Shown one piece after another: positions 39,644-47,560 of a stretch of 64,000 bases of DNA. Origin of the DNA: Georgenia_B sunbinii (GTDB lineage: Bacteria; Actinomycetota; Actinomycetes; Actinomycetales; Actinomycetaceae); NCBI RefSeq assembly GCF_036421855.1, contig NZ_JAZGOK010000002.1. The stretch is one strand, 5' to 3'. Within the stretch, counting starts at the first letter, position 1, and every line of letters begins with the position of its first letter. Under the pieces are notes generated by a model that was not told the origin of the DNA, ran no database searches, and saw only the letters and a program-made list of their open reading frames with translations. Made by a program: the position numbers and the translations under genes.

Positions 39644-40885
39644 TCAGACTTCGGCGAGGACGTCGGCCCAGATCGCCAGGCCCTCATCGATCTCCTCGGC
39701 GGTGATGACCAGCGGCGGGATCATCCGCACGACGTTCATGTAGGCGCCGCAGGTGAGCATGAGCATCCCGCGGCGGGCAGCGGCCTGCTGGGCGGCCTGT
39801 GCGCGCGCGGTGTCCGGTGCGCCGTCAGCCGTGACGAACTCGCTGCCCACCATCAGCCCGAGCCCGCGGACGTCCCCGACGGCGTCGGTGGCCAGCTCGC
39901 GGGCGCCGGCGAGCAGCTGGGCACCCCGGTCGGCCGCGTTGTCCACGAGCCCCTCCTCGGCAATGACGTCGAGGGTGGCGACGGCGGCCGCGCAGGCCAC
40001 CGCGTTGGCGCCATAGGTGCCACCCTGCGAGCCCGGCCAGGCGCGGCCCATGAGCTCAGCGGAAGCCGCCAGGCCGGAGATCGGGAAGCCCGAGGCGATC
40101 CCCTTGGCGAAGGTGATGACGTCCGGCCGGACATCGAAGTGCTCGTGGCCGAACCAGCGCCCGGTGCGGCCGAAGCCGGTCTGGATCTCGTCCATCACCA
40201 GCAGGATGCCGTGCGCGTCGGCCCGTTCGCGCAGGCCACGGAAGAACTCGGTGTTGCCGGGGATGTAACCGCCCTCGCCCAGCACCGGCTCGACGATGAA
40301 CGCGGCGGTCTCCTGGGGCGAGGTGACGGTGGCGAAGAGGTAGTCCAGCTCGCGCAGCGCGAAGGTCGTGGCCTCCTCCTCGCTCCAGCCGTAGCGATAG
40401 GCGGTGGGGAACGGCGCGATGTGGACGCCGCCCATGAGCGGGCTAAAGCCGGCCGAGAAGCGGGTGCCTGAGGTGGTCATCGACGCGGCCGCCACGGTCC
40501 GGCCGTGGAACCCGCCGTGGAACACGACGACGTTGGGCCGGCCGGTGGCCTGCCGGGTCAGCCGCAGCGCCGCCTCGACCGCCTCGCTGCCGGAGTTGGC
40601 GAAGAACAGCGAGTCCAGTCCCGGTGGCAGCACGGTGCCGAGCCGCTCGACGAGCTCGAGAAGGGGCCGGTGCATGACGGTCGTGTACTGGCCGTGGATG
40701 AGGGAGGCGACCTGCTCCTGCGCGGCGGCGACCACCCGCGGGTGGCAGTGGCCCGTGCTGGTGACGCCGATCCCGGCGGTGAAGTCGAGGTAGCTGCGGC
40801 CATCGGCGTCGAACAGGCGGCTTCCCCGGCCATGGTCGACGATGACCGGGGTGGCCTGGAGGAGTCTGGGGGACAGGGCGACCAT
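39644..40885 (-). CDS. Class III aminotransferase (GABA/beta-alanine type)
   Basis: A 413-residue PLP enzyme with Lys261 in ITFAKGIASGFP as the Schiff-base lysine. Other class III blocks are DFTAGIGVTSTGHCHP, FFANSGSEAVEAALRL, FHGGFHGRTVAAASM and VMDEIQTGFGRTG. These transfer the terminal amino group of omega-amino acids such as 4-aminobutyrate to 2-oxoglutarate or pyruvate. The semialdehyde product is the expected substrate of the divergent dehydrogenase. A strong ribosome-binding site (gggagg) precedes the ATG at 40885. Confidence 0.9.
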   Translation of the reverse strand: MVALSPRLLQATPVIVDHGRGSRLFDADGRSYLDFTAGIGVTSTGHCHPRVVAAAQEQVASLIHGQYTTVMHRPLLELVERLGTVLPPGLDSLFFANSGSEAVEAALRLTRQATGRPNVVVFHGGFHGRTVAAASMTTSGTRFSAGFSPLMGGVHIAPFPTAYRYGWSEEEATTFALRELDYLFATVTSPQETAAFIVEPVLGEGGYIPGNTEFFRGLRERADAHGILLVMDEIQTGFGRTGRWFGHEHFDVRPDVITFAKGIASGFPISGLAASAELMGRAWPGSQGGTYGANAVACAAAVATLDVIAEEGLVDNAADRGAQLLAGARELATDAVGDVRGLGLMVGSEFVTADGAPDTARAQAAQQAAARRGMLMLTCGAYMNVVRMIPPLVITAEEIDEGLAIWADVLAEV

Positions 40886-40907
40886 GAGGACCTCCCACAT
40901 TGGTTGT

Positions 40908-40922
40908 CGGATTGTTGACAAT
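40908..40922. promoter_or_regulatory. GntR operator C between the aminotransferase and dehydrogenase genes
   Basis: CGGATTGTTGACAAT, identical over 15 nt to the site at 36690-36704, lies in the 73-nt divergent region. Both neighbours share the following CTTCTACG, at different distances. It links this divergon to the one at 36.7 kb under one regulator. Confidence 0.7.
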
Positions 40923-40958
40923 ACTTCTACGATGACGGAAACGGCAAGGAGGCACACC

Positions 40959-42407
40959 ATGCAGGAGACCGACGCGATCAAGTCCGTCCCGAGCGGGCTG
41001 TTCATCGGTGGGCAGTGGCGCGCCACCCGGCGCACCATGCCGGTGGAGGACCCGTCGACCGGACAGGCGCTGTGCGAGGTGGCCGACGCCGACCCCGACG
41101 AGGCGGCCGCCGCGCTGGACGCCGCGGTGGCGGCGCAGCCGGCGTGGGCCGCGACCGCGCCGCGGGAGCGCAGCGAGATCCTCTCGCGGGCCTACGACCT
41201 CATCCTTGAGCACGCCGACCGGCTCGCGCTCATCATGACCCTGGAGATGGGCAAGCCGCTGGCCGAGGCGCGCGGCGAGGTCACCTATGCGGCGGAGTTC
41301 TTCCGCTGGTTCGCCGAGGAGGCGGTGCGCATCGACGGCGGCTACATGAGGGCGCCCGCTGGCAATGCCCGCTTCCTTGTCACCCGGCAGCCGGTGGGGC
41401 CGTGCATCCTCATCACGCCGTGGAACTTCCCGATGGCGATGGGCACCCGCAAGATCGGCCCGGCCCTGGCCGCCGGGTGCACCTCCGTCATCAAGCCGGC
41501 GTCGCAGACACCGCTGTCGACGCTGGCGCTGGTCGACATCCTCGTGCAGGCCGGCCTGCCCGACGGCGTCGTCAACGTCGTGACGACGAGCCGCACCGAC
41601 GACGTGATGACCCCGCTCATCCTCGACCCCCGCTCACGCAAGCTGTCGTTCACCGGGTCCACGCCGGTGGGCAAGCACCTGCTCGAGCTGGCCGCGAAGA
41701 CCGTCATGCGCACCTCGATGGAGCTCGGCGGCAACGCACCGTTCCTCGTCTTCGACGATGCCGACCTCGACGCCGCGGTCGACGGCGCGATGCAGGCCAA
41801 GATGCGCAACATCGGGCAGGCGTGCACCGCCGCGAACCGCATCCTCGTCCACCGCTCCGTCGCGCGGGAGTTCGCCGAGCGGCTGACCCGGCGGATGGCG
41901 GAGCTGCCGATGGGGCGAGGGGTGGACGACGGCGTCGTCGTCGGCCCGCTCATCAACCAGGCCGCGGTAGACAAGGTCCGTGAGCTCGTCGGCGACGCCG
42001 TCGAGCGTGGGGCCTCGGTGCAGCTCGGAGGTCGGCCGGTTGACCGGCCCGGATACTTCTACCCGGCGACGGTCCTCACCGGGGTCTCGCCGGAGGCGGA
42101 GATGGGTAGCACGGAGATCTTCGGCCCCGTCGCGGCGATCACCGAGTTCGACACCGAGGAGGAGGCCGTGGCGCTGGCCAACGACACCCCGTTCGGGCTG
42201 GTCTCCTACGTGTTCACCCGTGATCTCGCGCGCGGGGTCCGGGTGTGCGAGGGGCTGGAGGCCGGCATGGTCGGCCTCAACCAGGGTGTGGTCTCCAACC
42301 CGGCGGCCCCCTTCGGCGGCATCAAGGAGTCCGGGCTCGGCCGGGAGGGCGGTTTCACCGGCATCGACGAGTTCCTCGAGGTCAAGTACGTGGGGATCAG
42401 TGTCTGA
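40959..42407 (+). CDS. gabD: NAD(P)-dependent succinate-semialdehyde-type dehydrogenase
   Basis: A 482-residue aldehyde dehydrogenase with active-site Glu255 (MELGGNAPFLVFDDAD) and Cys289 (GQACTAANRI), plus PWNFPMAMGTRKIGPALAAG, FTGSTPVGKHLL and the C-terminal GGIKESGLGREGG. Sequence style (GLFIGGQWR, EMGKPLAEARGE) is that of GabD/SSADH. It should oxidise the semialdehyde made by the divergent aminotransferase. Paralogous activity on glutarate or malonate semialdehyde is equally possible. The ATG at 40959 follows aaggagg. Confidence 0.9.
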   Translation: MQETDAIKSVPSGLFIGGQWRATRRTMPVEDPSTGQALCEVADADPDEAAAALDAAVAAQPAWAATAPRERSEILSRAYDLILEHADRLALIMTLEMGKPLAEARGEVTYAAEFFRWFAEEAVRIDGGYMRAPAGNARFLVTRQPVGPCILITPWNFPMAMGTRKIGPALAAGCTSVIKPASQTPLSTLALVDILVQAGLPDGVVNVVTTSRTDDVMTPLILDPRSRKLSFTGSTPVGKHLLELAAKTVMRTSMELGGNAPFLVFDDADLDAAVDGAMQAKMRNIGQACTAANRILVHRSVAREFAERLTRRMAELPMGRGVDDGVVVGPLINQAAVDKVRELVGDAVERGASVQLGGRPVDRPGYFYPATVLTGVSPEAEMGSTEIFGPVAAITEFDTEEEAVALANDTPFGLVSYVFTRDLARGVRVCEGLEAGMVGLNQGVVSNPAAPFGGIKESGLGREGGFTGIDEFLEVKYVGISV

Positions 42408-42424
42408 GCTGGCCCAGTCCGGTG

Positions 42425-42451
42425 AGGCGGGGGGAGTCGTGAGTCCCGCCT
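42425..42451. terminator. Hairpin between convergent gabD and lysR-type genes
   Basis: A 7-bp stem, AGGCGGG (42425-42431) with CCCGCCT (42445-42451), a few bases from both stop codons. Bidirectional termination is inferred from position. Confidence 0.5.
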
Positions 42452-42456
42452 GTATG

Positions 42457-43290
42457 TCAGCGTGCTGCCGCGGCGAGCGCGGCGACCCGTGCGGTGCGGT
42501 GACCGCGTCGCCAGCAGAGTACCCAGCGGACCGGCGGTGAGCCTGCGTCGAAGGGCACCATGGTCAAGGATGGGCGGGCGAAGTAGTCGGTGGCGTGCGC
42601 CGCCAGCGGACATACGCCATCGCCCGCAGCAATCAGCGCCAAGAGTTCGAGCAGCGTCGCGGCGGTGCGGTCGGGCTCACGGCGGTACGGAGCCGCCCGG
42701 CGCCCGGCCCGGTACACGGTTTCGCCGTCGAGATCAGCGAGGCTGACCGCGTCCGTCTTGGCCAAGCGGTGTTGGCGGCTCATCGCGAGCACCATCGGTT
42801 CGGTGTGCACGGTCGGGCCTTCCTCAAGACCCTCCTCATCGACCGGGGTGTTGGTGACTGCCACATCGACTTCGCCCGATCGGAGCAGGTCGAGAGGATC
42901 GGTGAAGCCGGTCTCGCGGAACGCCAGTTCCACGCCGGGAGTGCTTGCCCGAAAGCGCGCGAAGACCGTCGCTGCTAGCTCGGCTACTGCCGGCGCCTCA
43001 AGGCCGACGGTCAGTGTGCCCTCGATCCCGCGGCCCGCAGCAGTCGCGGTAGCAACCCCACGCTCAATCTGATCGTGGCCGGCGCGGACGTCCGCGTACA
43101 GCGCCGTACCTACCGCGGAGAGTGTGACCCGGCGGCTGGTGCGGTCGAACAAGGTCACGCCGAAGCGGCGCTCGAGCTTGGCGATCGTCTGGCTCACGCG
43201 CGCCTGCGAGACGAGCAGACGCTCGGCGGTGCGGCCGAAGTGGAGCTCCTCGGCGAGCGTCAAGAAGATCTCGATCTCCCGTCTTTCCAT
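42457..43290 (-). CDS. LysR-family transcriptional regulator
   Basis: A 277-residue regulator with the N-terminal LysR HTH (LHFGRTAERLLVSQARVSQT) and a periplasmic-binding-like effector domain (TLTVGLEAPAVAELA, DPLDLLRSGEVDVAVTNTP). It is divergent from the FAD-oxidoreductase gene, and a 16-bp inverted repeat overlaps its start codon. This is the usual layout for autorepression plus activation of the neighbour. The effector is unknown. Confidence 0.9.
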   Translation of the reverse strand: MERREIEIFLTLAEELHFGRTAERLLVSQARVSQTIAKLERRFGVTLFDRTSRRVTLSAVGTALYADVRAGHDQIERGVATATAAGRGIEGTLTVGLEAPAVAELAATVFARFRASTPGVELAFRETGFTDPLDLLRSGEVDVAVTNTPVDEEGLEEGPTVHTEPMVLAMSRQHRLAKTDAVSLADLDGETVYRAGRRAAPYRREPDRTAATLLELLALIAAGDGVCPLAAHATDYFARPSLTMVPFDAGSPPVRWVLCWRRGHRTARVAALAAAAR

Positions 43291-43304
43291 AACCCTGAGG
43301 TTAT
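43289..43304. promoter_or_regulatory. LysR-type operator overlapping the regulator's start codon
   Basis: A perfect 6-4-6 inverted repeat, ATAACC-CTGA-GGTTAT, of the T-N11-A kind. The last two bases of the left arm's ATA lie in the regulator's start codon, so binding would block its transcription start or early elongation. Confidence 0.55.
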
Positions 43305-43360
43305 CAGTCGATGCTCACATCGTCGTTGTTCCCTCGGGGTCTCCGGGGGAGGCTGGATAC

Positions 43361-44686
43361 ATGACTGATTACCTCTCCGCCACGGATGCCAGCTACGACA
43401 CCGAGCGCTGGGGCTACAACCTCGCGGTCGAGCACAAGCCCGAGGTGGTCGTCCCGGCGGTGACCGTCGAGGATGTCATCGCCGCGGTCCGCTACGCCAC
43501 CGGACGTGGCCTAGGCGTTGCTGTGATGGCTACCGGGCACGGGCCGTCCCGTCCCGCCGACGGCCAGCTGCTAGTCACTACCTCGCGGATGGACGGCATC
43601 ACCATTGACCCTGCTACGCGCACCGCGCGAGTTGAGGCCGGCGTGCGCGGCTGGGCGCTGGTGCGAGCCGCCGCTGCGCACGGCCTGGCCCCGCTGACCG
43701 GTTCCTCACCCGAGGTGGGCGTGGTCTCCTACCACCTCGGGGGCGGCCTGGGCATCCTCGGCCGCAGCCTCGGCTGGGCCGTCGACCACGTGCACGCCAT
43801 CGAGGTCGTCACCGCCGACGGTGTCGTGCGCCGCGCCACCACGACCGCGGAACCCGACCTATTCTGGGCGCTGCGCGGTGGCGGCCGGGGAACGCTGGGC
43901 GTGGTCGTCGCCCTTGAGATCGGACTGCACCCGATCACCCGGCTCTACGGCGGGGGCATGTACTTCGCGACCGACACCGTCAGTCGGGTGCTCAAGACCT
44001 GGGCGAAGTGGACCCGCACGGTTCCTGAGGAGATGGCGTCCTCGGTCCTGCTGATAAGAATGCCCGACCTCCCGGCGCTGCCCGACGCGCTGCGTGGCCG
44101 TTACGTCGCGCACATCCGATTCGCGTTCACAGGATCGACTGCCGACGGCGAGCGACTAGTCGAACCCTTCCGGACACTGAGCCCCGTCACCGACACCGTC
44201 GCTGAGATGCCCTACGCCGAGGTCGGAACGATCCACGCCGAACCCACCACACCTGTGCCGTTCCACGCCCGCAACTGCGTGCTGCACACGCTCGACGAGG
44301 CGGCCGTCCACGAGCTGCTCCGCCACGCCGGCCCAGACGCGGACGCGCCGTATCTGGTGGAGCTGCGACACACCGGCGGGGCGCTCGGTAGGCCTGGCGC
44401 AGAACCCAGCGCGCTCGGCCGACGCGACGGCGAGTTCGTGCTGTACGCCGGAGCGGCCGCCGAGCCCACTGAGCTGCCCGCCCTGCACGCCGCCTACGAC
44501 CGGCTGTTCGGCGCGATGGTTCCCTGGGCGACCGGTGGTGTCTGCGTCAGCTTCCTGTCCGGCCCCGACGTGACTGTCGACGAGCTAGCCAGCGGGTACC
44601 GGCCAAGCGATGTGAACAGGCTCGCCGAGATCAAGCGTGCTGTCGACCCAAACAACCTGTTCTGCGTCCACCACGGACAACTCTGA
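43361..44686 (+). CDS. FAD-linked oxidoreductase, berberine-bridge/6-hydroxynicotine-oxidase-like
   Basis: A 441-residue FAD_binding_4 oxidase. It has VAVMATGHGPSRPADGQLLV (pyrophosphate loop), GSSPEVGVVSYHLGGGLGILGRSLGWAVDHV and a C-terminal BBE segment ending RAVDPNNLFCVHHGQL. Enzymes of this type oxidise alcohols, amines or sugars with O2. The histidine used for 8-alpha-linkage of FAD in many relatives is not clearly in place, so the flavin may be non-covalent. The ATG follows ggggagg. It is probably controlled by the divergent LysR. Confidence 0.87.
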   Translation: MTDYLSATDASYDTERWGYNLAVEHKPEVVVPAVTVEDVIAAVRYATGRGLGVAVMATGHGPSRPADGQLLVTTSRMDGITIDPATRTARVEAGVRGWALVRAAAAHGLAPLTGSSPEVGVVSYHLGGGLGILGRSLGWAVDHVHAIEVVTADGVVRRATTTAEPDLFWALRGGGRGTLGVVVALEIGLHPITRLYGGGMYFATDTVSRVLKTWAKWTRTVPEEMASSVLLIRMPDLPALPDALRGRYVAHIRFAFTGSTADGERLVEPFRTLSPVTDTVAEMPYAEVGTIHAEPTTPVPFHARNCVLHTLDEAAVHELLRHAGPDADAPYLVELRHTGGALGRPGAEPSALGRRDGEFVLYAGAAAEPTELPALHAAYDRLFGAMVPWATGGVCVSFLSGPDVTVDELASGYRPSDVNRLAEIKRAVDPNNLFCVHHGQL

Positions 44687-44762
44687 ATCCCACATCGCCT
44701 CGTTCTGCATCGCATCTCCGCGACCGTCCCGTAGCAGGATCATTTCTCGGGATGACCCACGG

Positions 44763-45764
44763 TCACCGCGGCGAGGGCGGATGGAACGGCGTGGTGCCGG
44801 CGACGGTGCCGCGCACTGCGCTGACCCGGAGGCGGTCGGACAGGGCGAGGACCTCGTCACGCAGGGCGTCCGGGGTGATCACCTCGAAGTCCCAACCGAG
44901 CCCGGCCAGCATGCAGGCCATGCCGTCGAGGCGCTCGGCGCGCGTCTCGAGGAGCACGCCATCGACGTGCTCGCTCAGCCGTCCCGCGCTCCGGAGGAGG
45001 CGCTCGCCCGCTTGCGCAAGGGTGGCCCGCAGCACGACGGAGACCTCGTGCGACCACCCGACCGCTGCGATGCCGGACACGACCTGCGTCCTGGCGTCGA
45101 AGTCAGCGGGCACGACGTATGAGCTGTCGCGCTGATCGACGGAGGCGATGCGGTCCAAGCGGAAGGTCCGCACGTCGTGACGGCCGTGGTCGTGTCCGGT
45201 GACGTACCACCGGCCGGAGTGGAAGACCAAGCCGTAGACGTCGAGCTCACGCTGCGACTCCCGCCCGTCCCACGCGGTGTACGCGAACACGACGGTGCGC
45301 CGAGCTTGCGCAGCCGAGGCGAGACCGAGCAGCGTGTCGGCGCCGGCGGGAGCGGTGGCACGCACCGAGGTCGTGAACTGTGCGCTCGACAGCAGGCTGT
45401 CGAGCCGCTGGCCCAGGGCCTGCGGCAGCACGCGCGACACCTTGGCCAGCGCGCTCGCCGTCGCTGCGTGGGCGGTGGTGGCGAGCCCCGCGCGTTCCGC
45501 GGCCTTGAGGCCCAGGACGACGGCGACGGCCTCGTCGTCGGTGAGCATCAGCGGCGGCAGCTTGTAGCCCGGAGAGAGCCGGTATCCGCCGTACCTGCCC
45601 CGCTGCGCCTGGACGGGGATACCGAGGTCGGCGAGGTGCTCGGCATAGCGCCGGACGGTGCGTTCGTCGACCCCAAGCCGATCAGCGAGGTCGCCGACCG
45701 TGCGCTGTCCGCCCGTCTGGAGCAGCTCAAGCATGGCTAGCACGCGAGCGGTCGGGCGGGTCAC
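44763..45764 (-). CDS. HTH-WYL-domain transcriptional regulator
   Basis: A 333-residue regulator with an N-terminal HTH_11 (TVGDLADRLGVDERTVRRYA), a central helical linker (LMLTDDEAVAVVLGLKAAER) and a WYL domain (ELDVYGLVFHSGRWYVTGHD, VRTFRLDRIASV) plus a C-terminal WCX extension. WYL domains bind small ligands or nucleic acid. The GTG at 45764 has an aggagg ribosome-binding site. It is divergent from an alpha/beta hydrolase gene across a region with a 14-bp palindrome, so it likely controls that hydrolase. Confidence 0.9.
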   Translation of the reverse strand: MTRPTARVLAMLELLQTGGQRTVGDLADRLGVDERTVRRYAEHLADLGIPVQAQRGRYGGYRLSPGYKLPPLMLTDDEAVAVVLGLKAAERAGLATTAHAATASALAKVSRVLPQALGQRLDSLLSSAQFTTSVRATAPAGADTLLGLASAAQARRTVVFAYTAWDGRESQRELDVYGLVFHSGRWYVTGHDHGRHDVRTFRLDRIASVDQRDSSYVVPADFDARTQVVSGIAAVGWSHEVSVVLRATLAQAGERLLRSAGRLSEHVDGVLLETRAERLDGMACMLAGLGWDFEVITPDALRDEVLALSDRLRVSAVRGTVAGTTPFHPPSPR

Positions 45765-45804
45765 GACCCTCCTCGGCGATGCTTGGAAAGAACTGTGATG
45801 CAGA

Positions 45805-45818
45805 CCCGGTATACCGGG
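45805..45818. promoter_or_regulatory. Perfect 14-bp palindrome between the WYL regulator and hydrolase genes
   Basis: CCCGGTATACCGGG lies 40 nt from the WYL gene start and 36 nt from the hydrolase start. It is the best candidate operator for the divergent pair. Confidence 0.55.
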
Positions 45819-45854
45819 CGGAGCCTGTCCGCAATCCAGTCTAGCGTCGTCACC

Positions 45855-46595
45855 ATGAACACCACCACTTACGTCCTCGTCCCCGGCTTCTGGCTGGGCG
45901 CCTGGGTCTGGCGCCCTGTCGCAGACGCGCTGAGAGGGCGCGGCCATATCGTGCACGCCGTCGATCTCTCGGGCATGGGCGAGCGCGCCCACCTCGCCTC
46001 GCCCGAAACCGACCTGACGACCCACATCGACGACATCGTGGACCTGCTCGAGCAGCAGTGCCTGTATGACGTCGTCCTCGTCGGCCACAGCTACGGCGCT
46101 CTCGTGACGACCGGCGCGGCGGACCGCGTGCCTGAGCGCGTGGCCCGCCTGGTCTACATCGACACTGGACCCCTGCCGGACGGCATGGCACAGGCCGACT
46201 TCGAGGGACCCGACGCGCGTGCGGCCAACGACAATCTGGTCATGACACACGGCCAGGGCTGGAAGCTCCCGCCGCCGGCCTGGGCCGCACTCGCCGCCGA
46301 GGTGCCCGACGTCGACGACACCGCCGTCGCCGCGTTGGTCGAAGGCTCGCAGCCGCAGCCCTGGCTTACCGCCACCCAGCCGGTCGCGCTCACCGGCGCC
46401 TGGGAGCGGCTGCCACGGATGGGCGTGCTGTGCAGCTTCAGCCTTGAACAACTGCAGCAGATGGCACCACACGCACCGGTGTTCGCGCACATGGTCGACG
46501 GCGACTGGACGTACGTCGAGCTTCCGACGTGGCACTGGCCGATGGTGAGCCGACCGGCGGAACTCGCCACGGTGCTGGAGTCGGTCAGCCGCTAG
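45855..46595 (+). CDS. Alpha/beta-fold hydrolase, esterase-like
   Basis: A 246-residue hydrolase with nucleophile Ser79 in VGHSYGALV, oxyanion region YVLVPGFWLGAWVW, and a C-terminal histidine in LPTWHWPMVS. It matches the small salicylate-esterase/hydroxynitrile-lyase-like group. The substrate is unknown. The ATG at 45855 fits homology. It is most likely regulated by the divergent WYL protein through the intervening palindrome. Confidence 0.87.
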   Translation: MNTTTYVLVPGFWLGAWVWRPVADALRGRGHIVHAVDLSGMGERAHLASPETDLTTHIDDIVDLLEQQCLYDVVLVGHSYGALVTTGAADRVPERVARLVYIDTGPLPDGMAQADFEGPDARAANDNLVMTHGQGWKLPPPAWAALAAEVPDVDDTAVAALVEGSQPQPWLTATQPVALTGAWERLPRMGVLCSFSLEQLQQMAPHAPVFAHMVDGDWTYVELPTWHWPMVSRPAELATVLESVSR

Positions 46596-46954
46596 GCGCT
46601 CGCGCCCAGACGCGCGCTCATGCCGAGCCGGGTCGCGGCAGGCGTGACAATCGCCCCCCATTCGCCGGCGCGGTCCGCGCTATTCCCGTCAGGGATCCGC
46701 TATCGGATGAGCCGTACACCATCCCGTTGCGGGCCGGACTGGCTGTTGCGGACCTGCTGGAGGAGCGTCTTGCTAGGTGACCCCGCGTCATTGACAGCAG
46801 TTCCCGTCGCCGGCTGTCCCGCGTCCGACATCCCGGCGGGACGCTGGCGTCTCACCGCTTCTGCATGACTCTCAGCGGTCGCTTGAGGTTCGGCTGGCGA
46901 CGATCCGCGCGAGTGACCAAGCGATGGCAGAATCTGCCAACGGAGGTGGTCGCC
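46596..46954. other. 359-nt region with no convincing gene
   Basis: The base composition is slightly less GC-rich than the flanks. Short open frames exist (one ends GLAVADLLEERLAR) but none has a credible start or family. It may hold debris of the accessory segment that also contains the ParDE remnant. The parD promoter must lie at its right end. Confidence 0.4.
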
Positions 46955-47242
46955 ATGGCGACGAGAAACGTTGTTCTGAGTCAGCACCAGCACGAGCTCG
47001 TTGAGTCGCTGGTCAAGTCTGGCCGCTATCAGAATGCCAGTGAGGTGCTGCGCGAGGGGCTCCGCCTCTTGGAGCGCGAGCAAGCCGAAGAGGCAGCCAA
47101 GGTTGCCGTCCTGCGCCAAGCCGCCGAGCAGGGCTGGTTGGATCTCGCGTCGGGGCAGTTCGATGACGTCGATGGCGAGTCCCTTGACGACTTCGTCGGG
47201 CAGCTTGGCCGCCGCGCGGCGGAGACTCAGTCAGCGGGCTGA
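46955..47242 (+). CDS. parD: ParD-family antitoxin
   Basis: A 95-residue ribbon-helix-helix antitoxin. TRNVVLSQHQHELVESLV gives the DNA-binding strand and first helix, and SGRYQNASEVLREGLRLLE is the diagnostic second helix of ParD/CopG. The acidic C-terminus (GQFDDVDGESLDDFV) would wrap the toxin. The ATG follows cggaggt. Its toxin partner immediately downstream is destroyed, so the antitoxin is an orphan. Confidence 0.9.
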   Translation: MATRNVVLSQHQHELVESLVKSGRYQNASEVLREGLRLLEREQAEEAAKVAVLRQAAEQGWLDLASGQFDDVDGESLDDFVGQLGRRAAETQSAG

Positions 47243-47243
47243 T

Positions 47244-47503
47244 GTGCGGTATCGCCTGACCCATTCCGCCCAGGCCGACATCGTCTCGACAAGGTGGGGC
47301 GGGTGCTACGCCCTGAGCTGGGTGACGGAGTGTTCTCCTGGCATCTGGCGCAGAGCCGCACTCGCTCGCCCGGTGGAAATGTCCACCGTCCGCGGCACTT
47401 CCTGATCTGCCGATGTGACGGTGACGTCCTGGTCGTCGGTCGGGTCCTCCACGACGCAATGGAACTACGACGGCACCTCGATCCCCAGGAGCCCCGGGAG
47501 TAG
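47244..47503 (+). pseudogene. parE: Broken ParE toxin gene
   Basis: The sequence opens in one frame as VRYRLTHSAQADIV, a good ParE N-terminus directly after the parD stop. Within about 15 codons it breaks, and another frame carries the ParE C-terminus: VLRPELGDGVFSWHLAQSR, then VHRPRHFLICR and GRVLHDAMELRRHLDP. About 35-40 residues of the expected middle (helical hairpin) are missing and the frames differ. An internal deletion plus frameshift has therefore inactivated the toxin while leaving both ends. Confidence 0.85.
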
Positions 47504-47521
47504 TCGCCGCAGGCCAATCTC

Positions 47522-47545
47522 GTCCGGACGTCCGGACGTCCGGAC
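47522..47545 (+). repeat. Three tandem copies of the 8-nt palindrome GTCCGGAC
   Basis: Three perfect GTCCGGAC units, then a partial GTCTGG, lie between the parE remnant and the convergent SRPBCC gene. Each unit is self-complementary, so the array can fold in several registers and could act as a terminator. Confidence 0.75.
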
Positions 47546-47560
47546 GTCTGGAGCGGCTGG

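Noticed and set aside
34443..42407. Ectoine-degradation (doe/eut) cluster
   Set aside because: No DoeA/DoeB hydrolase or EutB/EutC homologues; only the aminotransferase, dehydrogenase and racemase-like genes are superficially shared.
47522..47545. CRISPR repeat
   Set aside because: Contiguous 8-nt units without spacers.
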